From: Hoeflea algicola | GTDB lineage: Bacteria; Pseudomonadota; Alphaproteobacteria; Rhizobiales; Rhizobiaceae | DNA length: 64,000 bases | NCBI RefSeq assembly: GCF_026619415.1 | Contig: NZ_JAOVZR010000001.1 | Span: 4,076,501-4,140,500 of the forward strand | Direction: 5' to 3' | Part shown: one piece after another, positions 44,052-53,062 of the stretch | Position numbering within the stretch: the stretch's first letter is position 1 | Layout: the number at the start of each line of letters is the position of its first letter | Position numbers and translations under genes: made by a program | Notes under the pieces: model-generated | The model's input: only the letters and a program-made list of their open reading frames with translations | Databases searched by the model: none | What the model was told of the DNA's origin: nothing

Positions 44052-44399
44052 ATGTACCAGTTTTCCTATGCGGATGTTCAGGAGGATGGCGTTGCCGAAG
44101 CGCGTGAACGCGAGCGTGAGGCAATCAATCATTCCATCTCCCTGATGAAGGTGGCCAAGGCCAACGGCATTGAATCGCGTGACGCCATCGATGCAGTCTA
44201 TTTTGTCAGCAGGCTGTGGGTCCGCTTCGTCGAGGACCTGGCTTCGCCCGACAATCAGCTGGAGCAGGAGCTTCGAGCCAACCTGATTTCCATAGGCATA
44301 TGGGTGATCAAGGAGTCTGAGCGGATCCGGCTGCGCCAGTCCGACAATTTCCAGGGCATTATCGACATCTCGATCATCATCAGGGACGGGCTGAAATGA
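44052..44399 (+). CDS. flaF: Flagellin synthesis regulator FlaF
   Basis: A 115-residue protein with the FlaF pattern ([56 protein letters not shown]). In Caulobacter and other alphaproteobacteria FlaF promotes flagellin synthesis or export and opposes FlbT. It overlaps flbT (ATGA). Likely acts on the three flagellin leaders described at 29.9-32.5 kb. Confidence 0.93.
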   Translation: MYQFSYADVQEDGVAEAREREREAINHSISLMKVAKANGIESRDAIDAVYFVSRLWVRFVEDLASPDNQLEQELRANLISIGIWVIKESERIRLRQSDNFQGIIDISIIIRDGLK

Positions 44400-44845
44400 A
44401 AAGCTCACTGCGCATTTCCCTCAAGGCGGGCGAACGCATTTTCATCAATGGGGCGGTGCTTCGGGTGGATCGCAAGGTGGCGCTTGAGTTTCTCAATGAT
44501 GTGACTTTCCTGCTGGAAAACCACGTGCTCCAGCCCGAACAGGCGGTGACGCCGCTCAAGCAGCTCTATTTCATCGTGCAGATGATGTTGATCAATCCCG
44601 AAGGCGCCGACCAGGCGATGGTGATGTTCCGCAAATCGGTGGTGATGCTGCTTACCTGCTTTACCAATGACGAGGTCCTTACCGAACTCAAGCATATTGA
44701 CGGCATGGTGACCCAGGGGCGCGCCTTTGAAGCGCTCAAGGCCATTCGCGCGCTGTATCCGGTCGAAGAGGAAATCCTCAACACCTCGGCGATGCCCGCT
44801 GGCGCGATCGAGAAAATTCGCAAGGAGTTGGCCCCATGGACGTAA
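44396..44845 (+). CDS. flbT: Flagellin mRNA regulator FlbT
   Basis: A 149-residue protein with the conserved start [41 protein letters not shown] and middle [18 protein letters not shown]. In Caulobacter FlbT binds the flagellin 5' untranslated region and destabilises the message until the hook is complete. Overlaps both flaF and flgD. The conserved hairpin leaders upstream of the flagellin genes in this window are natural candidates for its target. Confidence 0.94.
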   Translation: MKSSLRISLKAGERIFINGAVLRVDRKVALEFLNDVTFLLENHVLQPEQAVTPLKQLYFIVQMMLINPEGADQAMVMFRKSVVMLLTCFTNDEVLTELKHIDGMVTQGRAFEALKAIRALYPVEEEILNTSAMPAGAIEKIRKELAPWT

Positions 44846-45237
44846 ATCCAGTCAGTTCGAGCACCGCGACGGCCACTTCGGCAGCCGATGCCGCCGCCAG
44901 TAAGGTAGGCCTCGATTATGATACCTTCCTGACGCTGCTGGTTCAGCAGATGAAGAACCAGGACCCGACCGAGCCGATGGACGCCACCGAGCAGATCGCC
45001 CAGTTGGCGACCTTCAGCCAGGTGGAACAGACCATCAAGACCAACAAGAACCTCGAGATGCTGCTGCAGTCGTCCAACCTTACCCAGGCAGGATCGATCA
45101 TCGGGCGCACGCTCACCAGCCACGACGGCGAGGTTTCCGGCATCGTCCAGGAAGTCACCGTGTCTGCCAATGGGTTGGTAGCCACACTCGACACCGGTGA
45201 CGAACTTGCGGTCACCAACGGCGTGACCATCAAGTAA
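44836..45237 (+). CDS. flgD: Hook-capping scaffold protein FlgD
   Basis: A 133-residue short FlgD; the conserved N-terminal block ([40 protein letters not shown]) is present, while the C-terminal FlgD Ig/tudor domains of enteric FlgD are largely absent, as usual in rhizobia. Needed as cap for hook polymerisation. Overlaps flbT by ten bases. Confidence 0.94.
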   Translation: MDVNPVSSSTATATSAADAAASKVGLDYDTFLTLLVQQMKNQDPTEPMDATEQIAQLATFSQVEQTIKTNKNLEMLLQSSNLTQAGSIIGRTLTSHDGEVSGIVQEVTVSANGLVATLDTGDELAVTNGVTIK

Positions 45238-45238
45238 G

Positions 45239-45505
45239 ATGAACGAAGCCGACGCCCTTGATATTGTCCAGGCCGCGATCTGGACCGTGCTGGTCGCCTC
45301 CGGTCCGGCGGTATTCGTGGCGATGTTTGTCGGTGTTGGCATCGCCTTCATCCAGGCTCTGACCCAGGTTCAGGAAATCACGCTGACTTTCGTTCCAAAG
45401 ATTGTCGCCATCCTGATAACGGTTGCAATCTCGGCGCCGTTTGTCGGCTCGCAGATCTCCACCTTCACCAATATCGTGTTTCAGCGCATCGAAACGGGCT
45501 TCTAG
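45239..45505 (+). CDS. fliQ: Flagellar export gate protein FliQ
   Basis: An 88-residue protein with two membrane helices (AIWTVLVASGPAVFVAMFVGVGIAFIQALTQVQE and LTFVPKIVAILITVAISAPFVGSQI). Part of the FliPQR export channel. Starts one base after the flgD stop; last gene of the flgE operon. Confidence 0.95.
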   Translation: MNEADALDIVQAAIWTVLVASGPAVFVAMFVGVGIAFIQALTQVQEITLTFVPKIVAILITVAISAPFVGSQISTFTNIVFQRIETGF

Positions 45506-45598
45506 ACGGTTTCGTCCGGGCCACTGTACGCGCGTTCCCGGGGTTGTGCCGACAAACGTCGCTCCCCGGTTCGTGGTCGAGTGCATCCTGCTGCCACC

Positions 45599-45621
45599 TT
45601 CGCGCAAGCTTCGCATCCTAC
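45599..45621 (+). promoter_or_regulatory. Flagellar promoter motif upstream of flhA
   Basis: TTCGCGCAAG, nine bases, CTAC, 61 bases before the flhA ATG. It resembles the copy before fliF over most of its length. Confidence 0.65.
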
Positions 45622-45640
45622 GGTCGAAGTGACGAATGCA

Positions 45641-45655
45641 CCGGCATGATGCCGG
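45641..45655. promoter_or_regulatory. Palindrome in the flhA leader, core shared with flagellin leaders
   Basis: CCGGCATGATGCCGG, a perfect palindrome about one centre base, 26 bases before the flhA ATG. Its core GGCATGATGCC is identical to hairpin 1 of flagellins 1 and 2. Confidence 0.5.
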
Positions 45656-45681
45656 CGCTGTGATTCGGAGCTACGCATACC

Positions 45682-47769
45682 ATGGCCGACCCGCAAGCGC
45701 TGGCGATCCAGAAGACAGCCTTTCAAGGGAAGGACATGGGCTTTGCCTTCGGCATCGTCGTCATCCTTTCCATTCTGTTCCTGCCGATCCCCGCCTTCCT
45801 GATCGATCTCGGTCTGGCGTTTTCGATCTCGTTTTCGGTTCTGATCCTGATGGTCGCCCTGTGGATCCGGCGACCTCTCGATTTCTCCTCATTCCCCACC
45901 ATCTTGCTGATTGCCACGATGATGCGGCTGTCGCTCAACATCGCCACCACCCGGGTCATCCTGTCGGAGGGCCATCTGGGGCCGGATGCGGCAGGACAAG
46001 TGATCGGCGGCTTTTCGCAAATGGTCATGTCGGGCGATTTCGTCATCGGCGTGATCGTCTTCCTGATCTTGGTGACGGTCAATTTCATCGTCATCACCAA
46101 GGGCGCGACGCGTATCGCTGAAGTTGGCGCGCGCTTCACCCTCGACGCCATTCCCGGCAAGCAGATGGCGATCGACGCCGATCTTTCCGCCGGCATGATC
46201 AACGAAGTCGAGGCCCGCGACCGGCGCCGTGAACTGGAGCAGGAAAGCTCGTTCTTCGGGTCCATGGATGGCGCGTCGAAATTCGTTCGTGGCGATGCCA
46301 TTGCCGGCCTGCTGATCACCGGCATCAACATGTTCGGCGGCGTCATCATCGGCTATGCCCGCCATGACATGCAGATCGGCGAAGCTGCCGATGTGTTTGT
46401 CCGCCTTTCCGTCGGCGATGGCCTGGTCAGCCAGATCCCGGCACTGATCGTGTCGCTCGCCGCCGGTCTGCTGGTTTCGCGCGGCGGTCAGCTAGGTTCG
46501 ACCGACGAAGCGGTGATCGACCAGCTCGGCGGCTATCCGCGGGCGCTGTTTGCGGCTTCCGGGCTTCTGTTCCTGCTGGCGCTAATGCCGGGATTGCCGT
46601 TCTTTCCCTTCTTCATGCTTGGCAGCGGCATGGCGTTTGCAAGCTGGGCAATTCCCCGTAAGCGCGACATCAAGGCGCGTGCCGAGGCGCAGGAAGTCCA
46701 CCGTTCCGAACAGGCCGAGAAGGACAAGGAAAAGGATTCCGTCAAATCCATCCTGAAGACCGCCGAAATCGAACTGGTGCTGGGCAAGCAGGTTGCTACC
46801 AAGCTGCTCGGTTCGCACGAGGAACTGGCCTTCCGCGTTGCCAAGATGCGCAAGAAATTCGCCACCCAGTATGGCTTCGTGGTGCCGGAAATCAAGGTCA
46901 CCGACGACATCTCGATCAAGGACAAGAGCTACCAGATCCGCATTCACGGCACCACGGTGGCAGCCAACGATTTGCGCGTCGGCGAGCTGATGGTGGTGCT
47001 TGCCGGCCCGCGCCGCCCCGCCATTCCCGGCGACGAAATCCGCGAGCCCGCCTTTGGCCTGCCGGCGTTGTCGGTGCCTGAAAACTTTGCCGAGGATCTC
47101 AAGCGCGAGGGCTTCCAGCCGATCGACAATGTTTCGGTGGTGCTGACCCATCTTTCGGAGGTCATTCGCAACAACTTGCCGCAATTGCTGTCCTACAAGG
47201 ACATGAAGATCCTGATCGAACGGCTTGATCCGGAATACCGCAAGCTGGCTGATGAGATCTGCACCTCGCACATGTCCTATTCCGGCTTCCAGGCAGTACT
47301 CAAGCTGCTGCTGGCAGAGCGGGTCTCGATCCGCAACCTGCACCTCATACTCGAGGCCGTCGCCGAACTTGCCCCGCATGTGCGCAAGACCGAGCAGATC
47401 GTCGAACATGTGCGCATCCGCATGGCCCAGCAACTGTGCGGCGATATCGCCCGCAACGGCCAGCTCAATGTCCTCAGGCTCGGCAACAAGTGGGATCTGG
47501 CCTTCCACCAGGCGCTCAGGCGCGATCCCAAGGGCGAAGTCATCGAATTCGACATCGATCCGCGGATGCTCGAGGAGTTTTCCGAGCAGGCCACCACCGC
47601 AATCCGCACCCAGATGGACAAGGGGGTTCCGTTCGTGCTCGTCACCTCGCCTGACTCCCGGCCCTATGTGCGGATGATCATTGAACGGATCTTCGCCACG
47701 CTGCCAGTTCTCTCGCATGTCGAAATCGCCAAGGGCATCGAGATAAAGTTGCTCGGCTCGATCTCGTGA
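45682..47769 (+). CDS. flhA: Flagellar export gate protein FlhA
   Basis: A 695-residue protein with eight N-terminal membrane segments, the FHIPEP-type loop between them ([66 protein letters not shown]) and a large cytoplasmic domain that docks chaperone-substrate complexes. It is the main proton-driven export engine. Stop overlaps the fliR GTG. Confidence 0.97.
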   Translation: MADPQALAIQKTAFQGKDMGFAFGIVVILSILFLPIPAFLIDLGLAFSISFSVLILMVALWIRRPLDFSSFPTILLIATMMRLSLNIATTRVILSEGHLGPDAAGQVIGGFSQMVMSGDFVIGVIVFLILVTVNFIVITKGATRIAEVGARFTLDAIPGKQMAIDADLSAGMINEVEARDRRRELEQESSFFGSMDGASKFVRGDAIAGLLITGINMFGGVIIGYARHDMQIGEAADVFVRLSVGDGLVSQIPALIVSLAAGLLVSRGGQLGSTDEAVIDQLGGYPRALFAASGLLFLLALMPGLPFFPFFMLGSGMAFASWAIPRKRDIKARAEAQEVHRSEQAEKDKEKDSVKSILKTAEIELVLGKQVATKLLGSHEELAFRVAKMRKKFATQYGFVVPEIKVTDDISIKDKSYQIRIHGTTVAANDLRVGELMVVLAGPRRPAIPGDEIREPAFGLPALSVPENFAEDLKREGFQPIDNVSVVLTHLSEVIRNNLPQLLSYKDMKILIERLDPEYRKLADEICTSHMSYSGFQAVLKLLLAERVSIRNLHLILEAVAELAPHVRKTEQIVEHVRIRMAQQLCGDIARNGQLNVLRLGNKWDLAFHQALRRDPKGEVIEFDIDPRMLEEFSEQATTAIRTQMDKGVPFVLVTSPDSRPYVRMIIERIFATLPVLSHVEIAKGIEIKLLGSIS

Positions 47770-48521
47770 TCGAGGACCCCGAAGGCACCATCCTGGCGCT
47801 GTTTGCGGCGTTCTGCCGAATCGGCGGCTGCATCATGGTGTTGCCGGGATTTTCAAGCTTCCGGGTTCCGCTGCAAATCCGCCTGTTCATTGCGCTTGCG
47901 ATCTCGATGGCGTTGCTGCCTGTGCTCTGGGATACGCTCTACCCGACCGTACATACCGGCCAGCGGATCTACATCGCACTGGTCGCCGTGGAGCTTCTTA
48001 TCGGCGTCACGTTCGGGTTGATTGCGCGCTATATCGTGCTGGCGCTGCAATTTGCCGGCACCGGAATTTCGATGGCGATCGGCTTCAACGCGGCGCCCGG
48101 CGGCAGCCTGCTCGAAGCCGAGCAGGAGGGGCAACTGACCTCGTTGATCAGCTTCACAGCCATTCTGGTCCTGTTCCTGACCGACTTCCACCATATGGTG
48201 ATTTCGGCGCTGGTGCGCTCCTACGACTTCATGCCGGTGGGGACCGGGTTTGACCCGAAGATGGCCTTGCGGACCCTGACCGACACGCTCGCCGGTTCCT
48301 TCATGCTGGTGCTGAGGCTAGCCAGCCCGTTTCTGGTCTACGGCCTGTTGTTCAATCTCTCCATCGGCATGGTCAACAAGCTGGCGCCGCAGATCCCGGT
48401 CTACTTCATCTCGATTCCCTTCATCCTGTTTGGCGGTCTGATATTGCTGTTCTTCGGATCGACCGAATTCTTCATGCAATTCACCAATGGCTTCGAAACA
48501 TTGTTTCTGGGATTGCGTTGA
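47766..48521 (+). CDS. fliR: Flagellar export gate protein FliR
   Basis: A 251-residue, six-helix membrane protein starting at GTG overlapping flhA (GTGA). [39 protein letters not shown] and [41 protein letters not shown] are typical. Completes the FliPQR channel. Confidence 0.95.
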   Translation: MIEDPEGTILALFAAFCRIGGCIMVLPGFSSFRVPLQIRLFIALAISMALLPVLWDTLYPTVHTGQRIYIALVAVELLIGVTFGLIARYIVLALQFAGTGISMAIGFNAAPGGSLLEAEQEGQLTSLISFTAILVLFLTDFHHMVISALVRSYDFMPVGTGFDPKMALRTLTDTLAGSFMLVLRLASPFLVYGLLFNLSIGMVNKLAPQIPVYFISIPFILFGGLILLFFGSTEFFMQFTNGFETLFLGLR

Positions 48522-48522
48522 G

Positions 48523-48930
48523 ATGGCGGGGTCGCGCGCCGACAAGCTTGCCCGTCTGGTTCGCGTTCAGCGACAGATCGAGCGCATGGCCGAAAACGAT
48601 CTGTCCGACACGATGCGTGTGCAGGCCGCCACCGATGCCACACAGCAGGCACTGGTCGATGCGGTAGGCTCGTTCGATCCGGTGCATGCGGCGATGTCGC
48701 ACCATTACGCTCTGAGGTTTCAAAAGTTGTCGGCCAGATCGCAGCAGCTTGCGGGCATGAAATCCGTGCAGGAGCGTCGGGTGCTTACCGAAAAGACCAA
48801 GGCCGACCGGTTGGAAACCCAGGCCGCCGAGGCCGCCGAAGGCGAGGAGCGCGTCGCCGCGGACGAAACCCTGCTGGATCTGCTGGAAGCTTCGCTTGCA
48901 GCACACACCACCGGCACAAGGCCAGCGTAA
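48523..48930 (+). CDS. FliJ-like coiled-coil protein (135 aa)
   Basis: A 135-residue soluble, almost wholly helical and charged protein (RADKLARLVRVQRQIERMAENDLSD; VQERRVLTEKTKADRLETQAAEAAEGEERVAADETLLDLLEASL). Length and coiled-coil nature fit FliJ, the export ATPase stalk, which is otherwise absent. It follows fliR and precedes flgJ, where rhizobia carry an uncharacterised gene. The FliJ assignment is inference. Confidence 0.65.
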   Translation: MAGSRADKLARLVRVQRQIERMAENDLSDTMRVQAATDATQQALVDAVGSFDPVHAAMSHHYALRFQKLSARSQQLAGMKSVQERRVLTEKTKADRLETQAAEAAEGEERVAADETLLDLLEASLAAHTTGTRPA

Positions 48931-48988
48931 GCTTCATCGGTCAGAGTGCAATTGACTGTTTCTCAAATTCGCGCGGCGGGGATATTTC

Positions 48989-49582
48989 GTGTCCATTCAA
49001 ACGGCAACCGATCTCATTCTGGATGTGGTACGCGCGGCTGACCCCGCGGTGGCGCAGAAGGCCGAATCCATGCTCGAGGCGGCATCGGCACGCAAGACCG
49101 AAATCGCCGCCAGGTCTCCAGCCTTCGAACGCCAGTTGCTGGCGTCGAACGATCCATCCGGGGTGTTGGCGCCCGCTCCCGCGGCAGCCAAGCCCGATCA
49201 CACTCCGGATCAGATCAAGGAGACCTATCAGCGTTTCGAAGCGATGATCCTGCAGAACTTCATCGGTGCGATGCTGCCACAGGACGCCGAAGAGATGTAC
49301 GGCAAGGGCACAGCCGGCGAAGTCTGGAAGGGCATGATGGCCGAGCAACTGGGTGCCGCACTTGCCAAGGGCGGCGGCATCGGCATCGCCGCGCGCATGC
49401 TCGCCGACCGGGTTGCCCCCGGATTGCCGCCGGAATCGGCTGACGCCATCGGCTCCAACGTGACCAATCGGGCAGCCAGCATGGTCAATCAGACCCAGAT
49501 GCAGATCCTCGCCGACATTGCCGCTCCAACTGATAACGATAGTGCGGCCTCCGACCGCCAACCTGCCGCGCGGAGGGCCTGA
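48989..49582 (+). CDS. flgJ: FlgJ-like rod-binding protein without muramidase domain
   Basis: A 197-residue protein from GTG 48989. The middle holds the rod-binding domain of FlgJ (QIKETYQRFEAMILQNFIGAMLPQDAEEMYGKGTAGEVWKGMMAEQLGAALAKGGGIGIA, about residues 72-130). The C-terminal glucosaminidase domain of enteric FlgJ is absent; the lytic function may be supplied by the protein at 38518-39111. Confidence 0.85.
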   Translation: MSIQTATDLILDVVRAADPAVAQKAESMLEAASARKTEIAARSPAFERQLLASNDPSGVLAPAPAAAKPDHTPDQIKETYQRFEAMILQNFIGAMLPQDAEEMYGKGTAGEVWKGMMAEQLGAALAKGGGIGIAARMLADRVAPGLPPESADAIGSNVTNRAASMVNQTQMQILADIAAPTDNDSAASDRQPAARRA

Positions 49583-49587
49583 AAGCC

Positions 49588-49959
49588 ATGTCTGACCCTT
49601 CATTCCGGGATCACCGTTTCCACACTGTGCTGACGCGGCTCGAAACCGTGATCGACGCTGAGAATGCGGCCATTGGCAGCGATCAGGAGTACGATCTGGT
49701 CCGCTCCAATGCGGCCAAGAGCCGTTGCCTCTACGACATGACGATGCTCTTCAAGGACATCAACCCGGCCCAACTCGGGGATGCTCACAAGGAGCACCTG
49801 GGTACGGTGAAGGACAAGCTCGACACCAACAACTCCCGGCTCAAGGCGCATATGGAAGCCGTGCGCGACATTACCGAGATGATCAAGGAATCTGTCGCCG
49901 CTTCGGAGGCCGACGGAACCTATTCGGTCAATCAGTTCCGCGGAACCAACCTGTCATGA
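49588..49959 (+). CDS. FlgN-like chaperone candidate (123 aa)
   Basis: A 123-residue helical protein (HRFHTVLTRLETVIDAENAAIGSDQEYDLVRSNAAKSRCLYDMTMLFK; LKAHMEAVRDITEMIKESVAASEADGTYS) six bases after flgJ. Length, helical content and a C-terminal amphipathic helix resemble FlgN, the chaperone of FlgK and FlgL. The stop overlaps the next ATG. Good by context, not proven by motif. Confidence 0.65.
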   Translation: MSDPSFRDHRFHTVLTRLETVIDAENAAIGSDQEYDLVRSNAAKSRCLYDMTMLFKDINPAQLGDAHKEHLGTVKDKLDTNNSRLKAHMEAVRDITEMIKESVAASEADGTYSVNQFRGTNLS

Positions 49960-50495
49960 TGAAACTGCTGATCACCGGGGTCTGGATTTGCGGCGTTGCG
50001 CTGGCATCGGTCTATTTCTCGGTCCAGATCAGCAACAAGAAGGAAAATGCCGAACCGATTCCGGCCATGTTCGGCGGGCTGGAAACAATTCGCGGTGAAG
50101 TGACATCGATCCCGGTGATCAACGGCGGTTCCGTCAACGGCTATTTCATCACCCGGTTGTCTTACACGATCGATGCGGCAAAAGCGGCCCGGCTGACCAT
50201 TCCGATCGATGTTCTTGTTACCGATTCACTTTACACCGCACTGGTGGGCGAGCAGATCATCAGGTTCCCCGATATCGAAAAATTCGACCTGGAGGCGTTT
50301 CGCGCCCATGTTCGCGACACGCTTAACGAAAAACTCGGCGACGAAGTGTTTCACGACGTGGTTGTCGAGCAGATCGACTTTTTGTCCAAGGACGATATCC
50401 GCTCCAATATGCGCCGCGGCGAGCGCAACATGAAGGGTGGTGCGCTGGTGGACGAAGGCAGCGCCGAAGAACCCGCACCTGCACCAAGTCACTGA
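49956..50495 (+). CDS. Flagellar-cluster hypothetical membrane protein (179 aa)
   Basis: A 179-residue protein from ATGATG 49956 overlapping the previous stop. An N-terminal membrane anchor (LLITGVWICGVALASVYFSVQI) is followed by a periplasmic domain with strand-helix character (YFITRLSYTIDAAKAARLTIPIDVLVTDSLYTALVG; FRAHVRDTLNEKLGDEVFHDVVVEQIDFL), somewhat like the FliL layout (anchor plus stomatin-like domain). Last gene of the cluster; function unknown. A FliL paralogue is one possibility worth noting since fliL itself is broken here. Confidence 0.7.
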   Translation: MMKLLITGVWICGVALASVYFSVQISNKKENAEPIPAMFGGLETIRGEVTSIPVINGGSVNGYFITRLSYTIDAAKAARLTIPIDVLVTDSLYTALVGEQIIRFPDIEKFDLEAFRAHVRDTLNEKLGDEVFHDVVVEQIDFLSKDDIRSNMRRGERNMKGGALVDEGSAEEPAPAPSH

Positions 50496-50515
50496 TTCAG
50501 TTGGCAACCTAAATC

Positions 50516-50535
50516 AAAGCCTTAAAGCGGGCTTT
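50516..50535 (+). terminator. Weak hairpin after the flagellar cluster
   Basis: AAAGCC (50516-50521) pairs with GGCTTT (50530-50535); short and with no long T run, at the end of the flhA operon and before the convergent glycosyltransferase gene. Confidence 0.3.
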
Positions 50536-50603
50536 GCGTAGGCAAGGAAACTCTGCGTCGCAGCCGGTGCCTTGGTTTTCAACTTTCCAGAGCGTGCGCC
50601 GCC

Positions 50604-51593
50604 TCAGTTGCTTTCGGGGTTTCGATACTGCTCGTTGACCAGCCCGAATTCGGCCATCAACCGCCCCAGCGCCACCTGGCTGTGATAAAGCCCGATCACC
50701 GCAGACTTTGTCTCAAGTCCCAGCCCGATCCCGCGCAAGGGCGACGCCGCCAACAGCGCCAGCGATTTGGCCAGCGTTCTGGCGCGCCCCGAAAACCCTG
50801 GCCGCTGCCGTTTTTCGATGATCGCCGAAATCGCGCCATTGCGCAGCGAGCGCGCATTCAGCCAGGAGAATTCAGCTCGCCGCGCGGGCAGGGTTTCCAT
50901 CACTTCCGCTTCGGCGCACCAGCCGAACGTGAAGCCGCGCGCCTTGGCGCGGCGGTAAAAATCACTGTCGCCGCCGCCGATGAAATTGAAACCCGGGTCG
51001 AGGAATGGCCGCGGCATGGCGTCGAGCACGCGCCGCGCGATCAGCACATTGCCTGATGAATAGAGGATCGGCACTGTGCCGGTCTGGGTATAGTGCGGCG
51101 TGAACACCGGATGGCGCCGCCAGCGGTCGAGCGCCCGGTCGGCAAACACAGGAACCTGCGGACCACCCACCAGATCGGCGCCACAGCGCTGCGCGGTCTC
51201 GACAAGCCCGGCGATCCAGCCGGGACCGGCGATTTCATCATCGTCGATCACCGCGATATGCGCGAAATTCGGAAATTCCGCCAGGGCCGTTTCCCAGCCG
51301 GCATTGTAAGCGTGGCAATTGCCGCGTTGGTGGGCGACGATGACAATCCCCTGAAGCTTCGAGGTTTCAAACCAGCCGGCCGCGGCGTTCGCGCCTTCAA
51401 GGCCTTCCGCGTCATTGTCCATGACGATCACCGCGGTGTCGTGGCCTCTATGCTGTGCTTCCAGCGAGGCCAGGGTCGCGATCAAGTGGTCGGGACGCCG
51501 AAACGTCGGCACCGTGACGACCAGACGGATGCCATCGGGGGCAAGGCCGGTCGACCGGGCATGCTCGGAAATATGGGTGCGATCAGACGCCAT
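50604..51593 (-). CDS. Glycosyltransferase family 2
   Basis: A 329-residue GT-A protein from ATG 51593, which has AGGA at good spacing; an ATG nine bases earlier is possible. The nucleotide-binding start VVTVPTFRRPDHLIATLASLEAQ, the metal-binding FAHIAVIDDDEIAGPGWI and the acceptor-side GGGDSDFYRRA are visible. No membrane segments. Probably adds a sugar in polysaccharide synthesis; donor and acceptor unknown. Convergent with the flagellar cluster and divergent from the next glycosyltransferase. Confidence 0.9.
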   Translation of the reverse strand: MASDRTHISEHARSTGLAPDGIRLVVTVPTFRRPDHLIATLASLEAQHRGHDTAVIVMDNDAEGLEGANAAAGWFETSKLQGIVIVAHQRGNCHAYNAGWETALAEFPNFAHIAVIDDDEIAGPGWIAGLVETAQRCGADLVGGPQVPVFADRALDRWRRHPVFTPHYTQTGTVPILYSSGNVLIARRVLDAMPRPFLDPGFNFIGGGDSDFYRRAKARGFTFGWCAEAEVMETLPARRAEFSWLNARSLRNGAISAIIEKRQRPGFSGRARTLAKSLALLAASPLRGIGLGLETKSAVIGLYHSQVALGRLMAEFGLVNEQYRNPESN

Positions 51594-51738
51594 GCAGATC
51601 ATCCTGTTGATGAACGCTTACCTTCGCATGCGAATCTGAAGATTGGCTGAAACCAATCCTGCGAATTTGATGTGAGCGTTTAACCGGCCCTTCAAATCGG
51701 TGGAGTATGTTTGCCGGCATTACTCAAATGGATCGCAC

Positions 51739-52911
51739 ATGCATTTCGTTTTCATTTCCTCGCTTGTCCCTGTGGCGGCTCCTACATCCGGTTATGACAT
51801 TGCCAACCGGGTAATTGTCGATGCGGTGCGGCTGCTCGGCCACAAGGTCTCGGTGATAGGCTTCCTGCAGCCCGGTCAGACACCCGCCGCACCCGACGAT
51901 ACCCGGCTGCTGGGGATACTCGAAGTGACCAATGCGCGGGTCGGTGGATTGCAAAAGGCGCTCTGGCTCAAGGACGCATTTGTGCATGGCGAGCCGGTGT
52001 CCGTGGCCAAAATGCATGCCGCCACGCCGACTGATTTGCGCGCAGCCCTTGGCGCCTTCGAGGCAATCGACGGTCTGATTCTCAATTCGGTACAGTTGCC
52101 CGGGGCGTTTCTGGACGTTCTCAAGGACTGGCCCAGCCTGTTTGTCGCCCACAATGTCGAAGCCCGAACGGCTGCCGATAATGCCGACCTCGTCGGCACC
52201 GCTGTAAGCCGTTGGCTGTACCGGCGCGACGCCCGGCTGTTGAAGCTTTTGGAGCGAGACCTGTGCGCCCAGGCGCGCCATGTTTTCACGCTGGCCGAGG
52301 CCGACCGCGCCGAACTTGGCGTTGCCTCCGCCGAGCGCTCCACCGCGCTGCCGCTGGTAACCTCGGTGACATCGCCCGATGTGCCATCGCCGCGCACGCC
52401 GGAATTTGACGCCGGCCTGATCGGCTCCTGGAGCTGGACTGCCAACCGCACCGGGCTTGACTGGTTTCTCGCCGAAGTGGCGCCACGCCTGCCAAATGAC
52501 TTCAAAATCGCGGTTGCCGGCGGTCTTGGCACGGATATTCCGGCCGCGCCTGCCAATGTCTCGTTTCTCGGGCGGGTCCCCGATGCGCGCGCTTTCGTAC
52601 GTTCCTGCCGTCTGGTTCCGCTGGTCTCGCAAACCGGCACCGGGGTTCAACTCAAGACCATCGAAACCTTCGAAATGGGCTTGCCGGCCGTTGCCACACA
52701 GAGTGCGTTGCGCGGCATTTCCGATCGGCCCGACAATTGCGTCGCTGCCGATGATCCTGCTGCCTTCGCCGAGGCCATGATCCGTCAGATCGGGCGATCG
52801 CGGGCCGGGGAAAACCTTGACGGCGACGGGCGTATTTTTCACGCCCATCAGCTCGCAAAACTCACACAAAGCCTGAGCCGTGGTTTCCAGAATTGGGAAA
52901 ATCTTGGTTAA
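51739..52911 (+). CDS. Glycosyltransferase family 4-type protein
   Basis: A 390-residue GT-B protein from ATG 51739 (MHFVFISSLVPVAAPTSGYDIANRVI); in-frame codons before it lie in the intergenic region. The C-terminal nucleotide-sugar site GTGVQLKTIETFEMGLPAVAT carries the E-x7-E-like glutamates. VAHNVEARTAADNADLVG is typical of the acceptor domain. Likely a retaining transferase of exopolysaccharide assembly. Confidence 0.88.
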   Translation: MHFVFISSLVPVAAPTSGYDIANRVIVDAVRLLGHKVSVIGFLQPGQTPAAPDDTRLLGILEVTNARVGGLQKALWLKDAFVHGEPVSVAKMHAATPTDLRAALGAFEAIDGLILNSVQLPGAFLDVLKDWPSLFVAHNVEARTAADNADLVGTAVSRWLYRRDARLLKLLERDLCAQARHVFTLAEADRAELGVASAERSTALPLVTSVTSPDVPSPRTPEFDAGLIGSWSWTANRTGLDWFLAEVAPRLPNDFKIAVAGGLGTDIPAAPANVSFLGRVPDARAFVRSCRLVPLVSQTGTGVQLKTIETFEMGLPAVATQSALRGISDRPDNCVAADDPAAFAEAMIRQIGRSRAGENLDGDGRIFHAHQLAKLTQSLSRGFQNWENLG

Positions 52912-53062
52912 CAAACTCTAAGTTAACGATTTAACCTAGATGCTAGAACGGCCGTACAGGCGATTTGAGAAAGTGTTAATACCCATCAGGAAAGCGCGAT
53001 GACGCTCTATTGGCTGGTTCATAGCGAACAGCCCGCATCACGCTAGTGAGCCTGGAGCAGAC

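Noticed and set aside
52905..52940. CtrA box in the TTAA-rich spacer before the GT26 gene
   Set aside because: TTAA repeats occur at spacings of 4 and 11 bases, not 7, and one overlaps the stop codon of the preceding gene.
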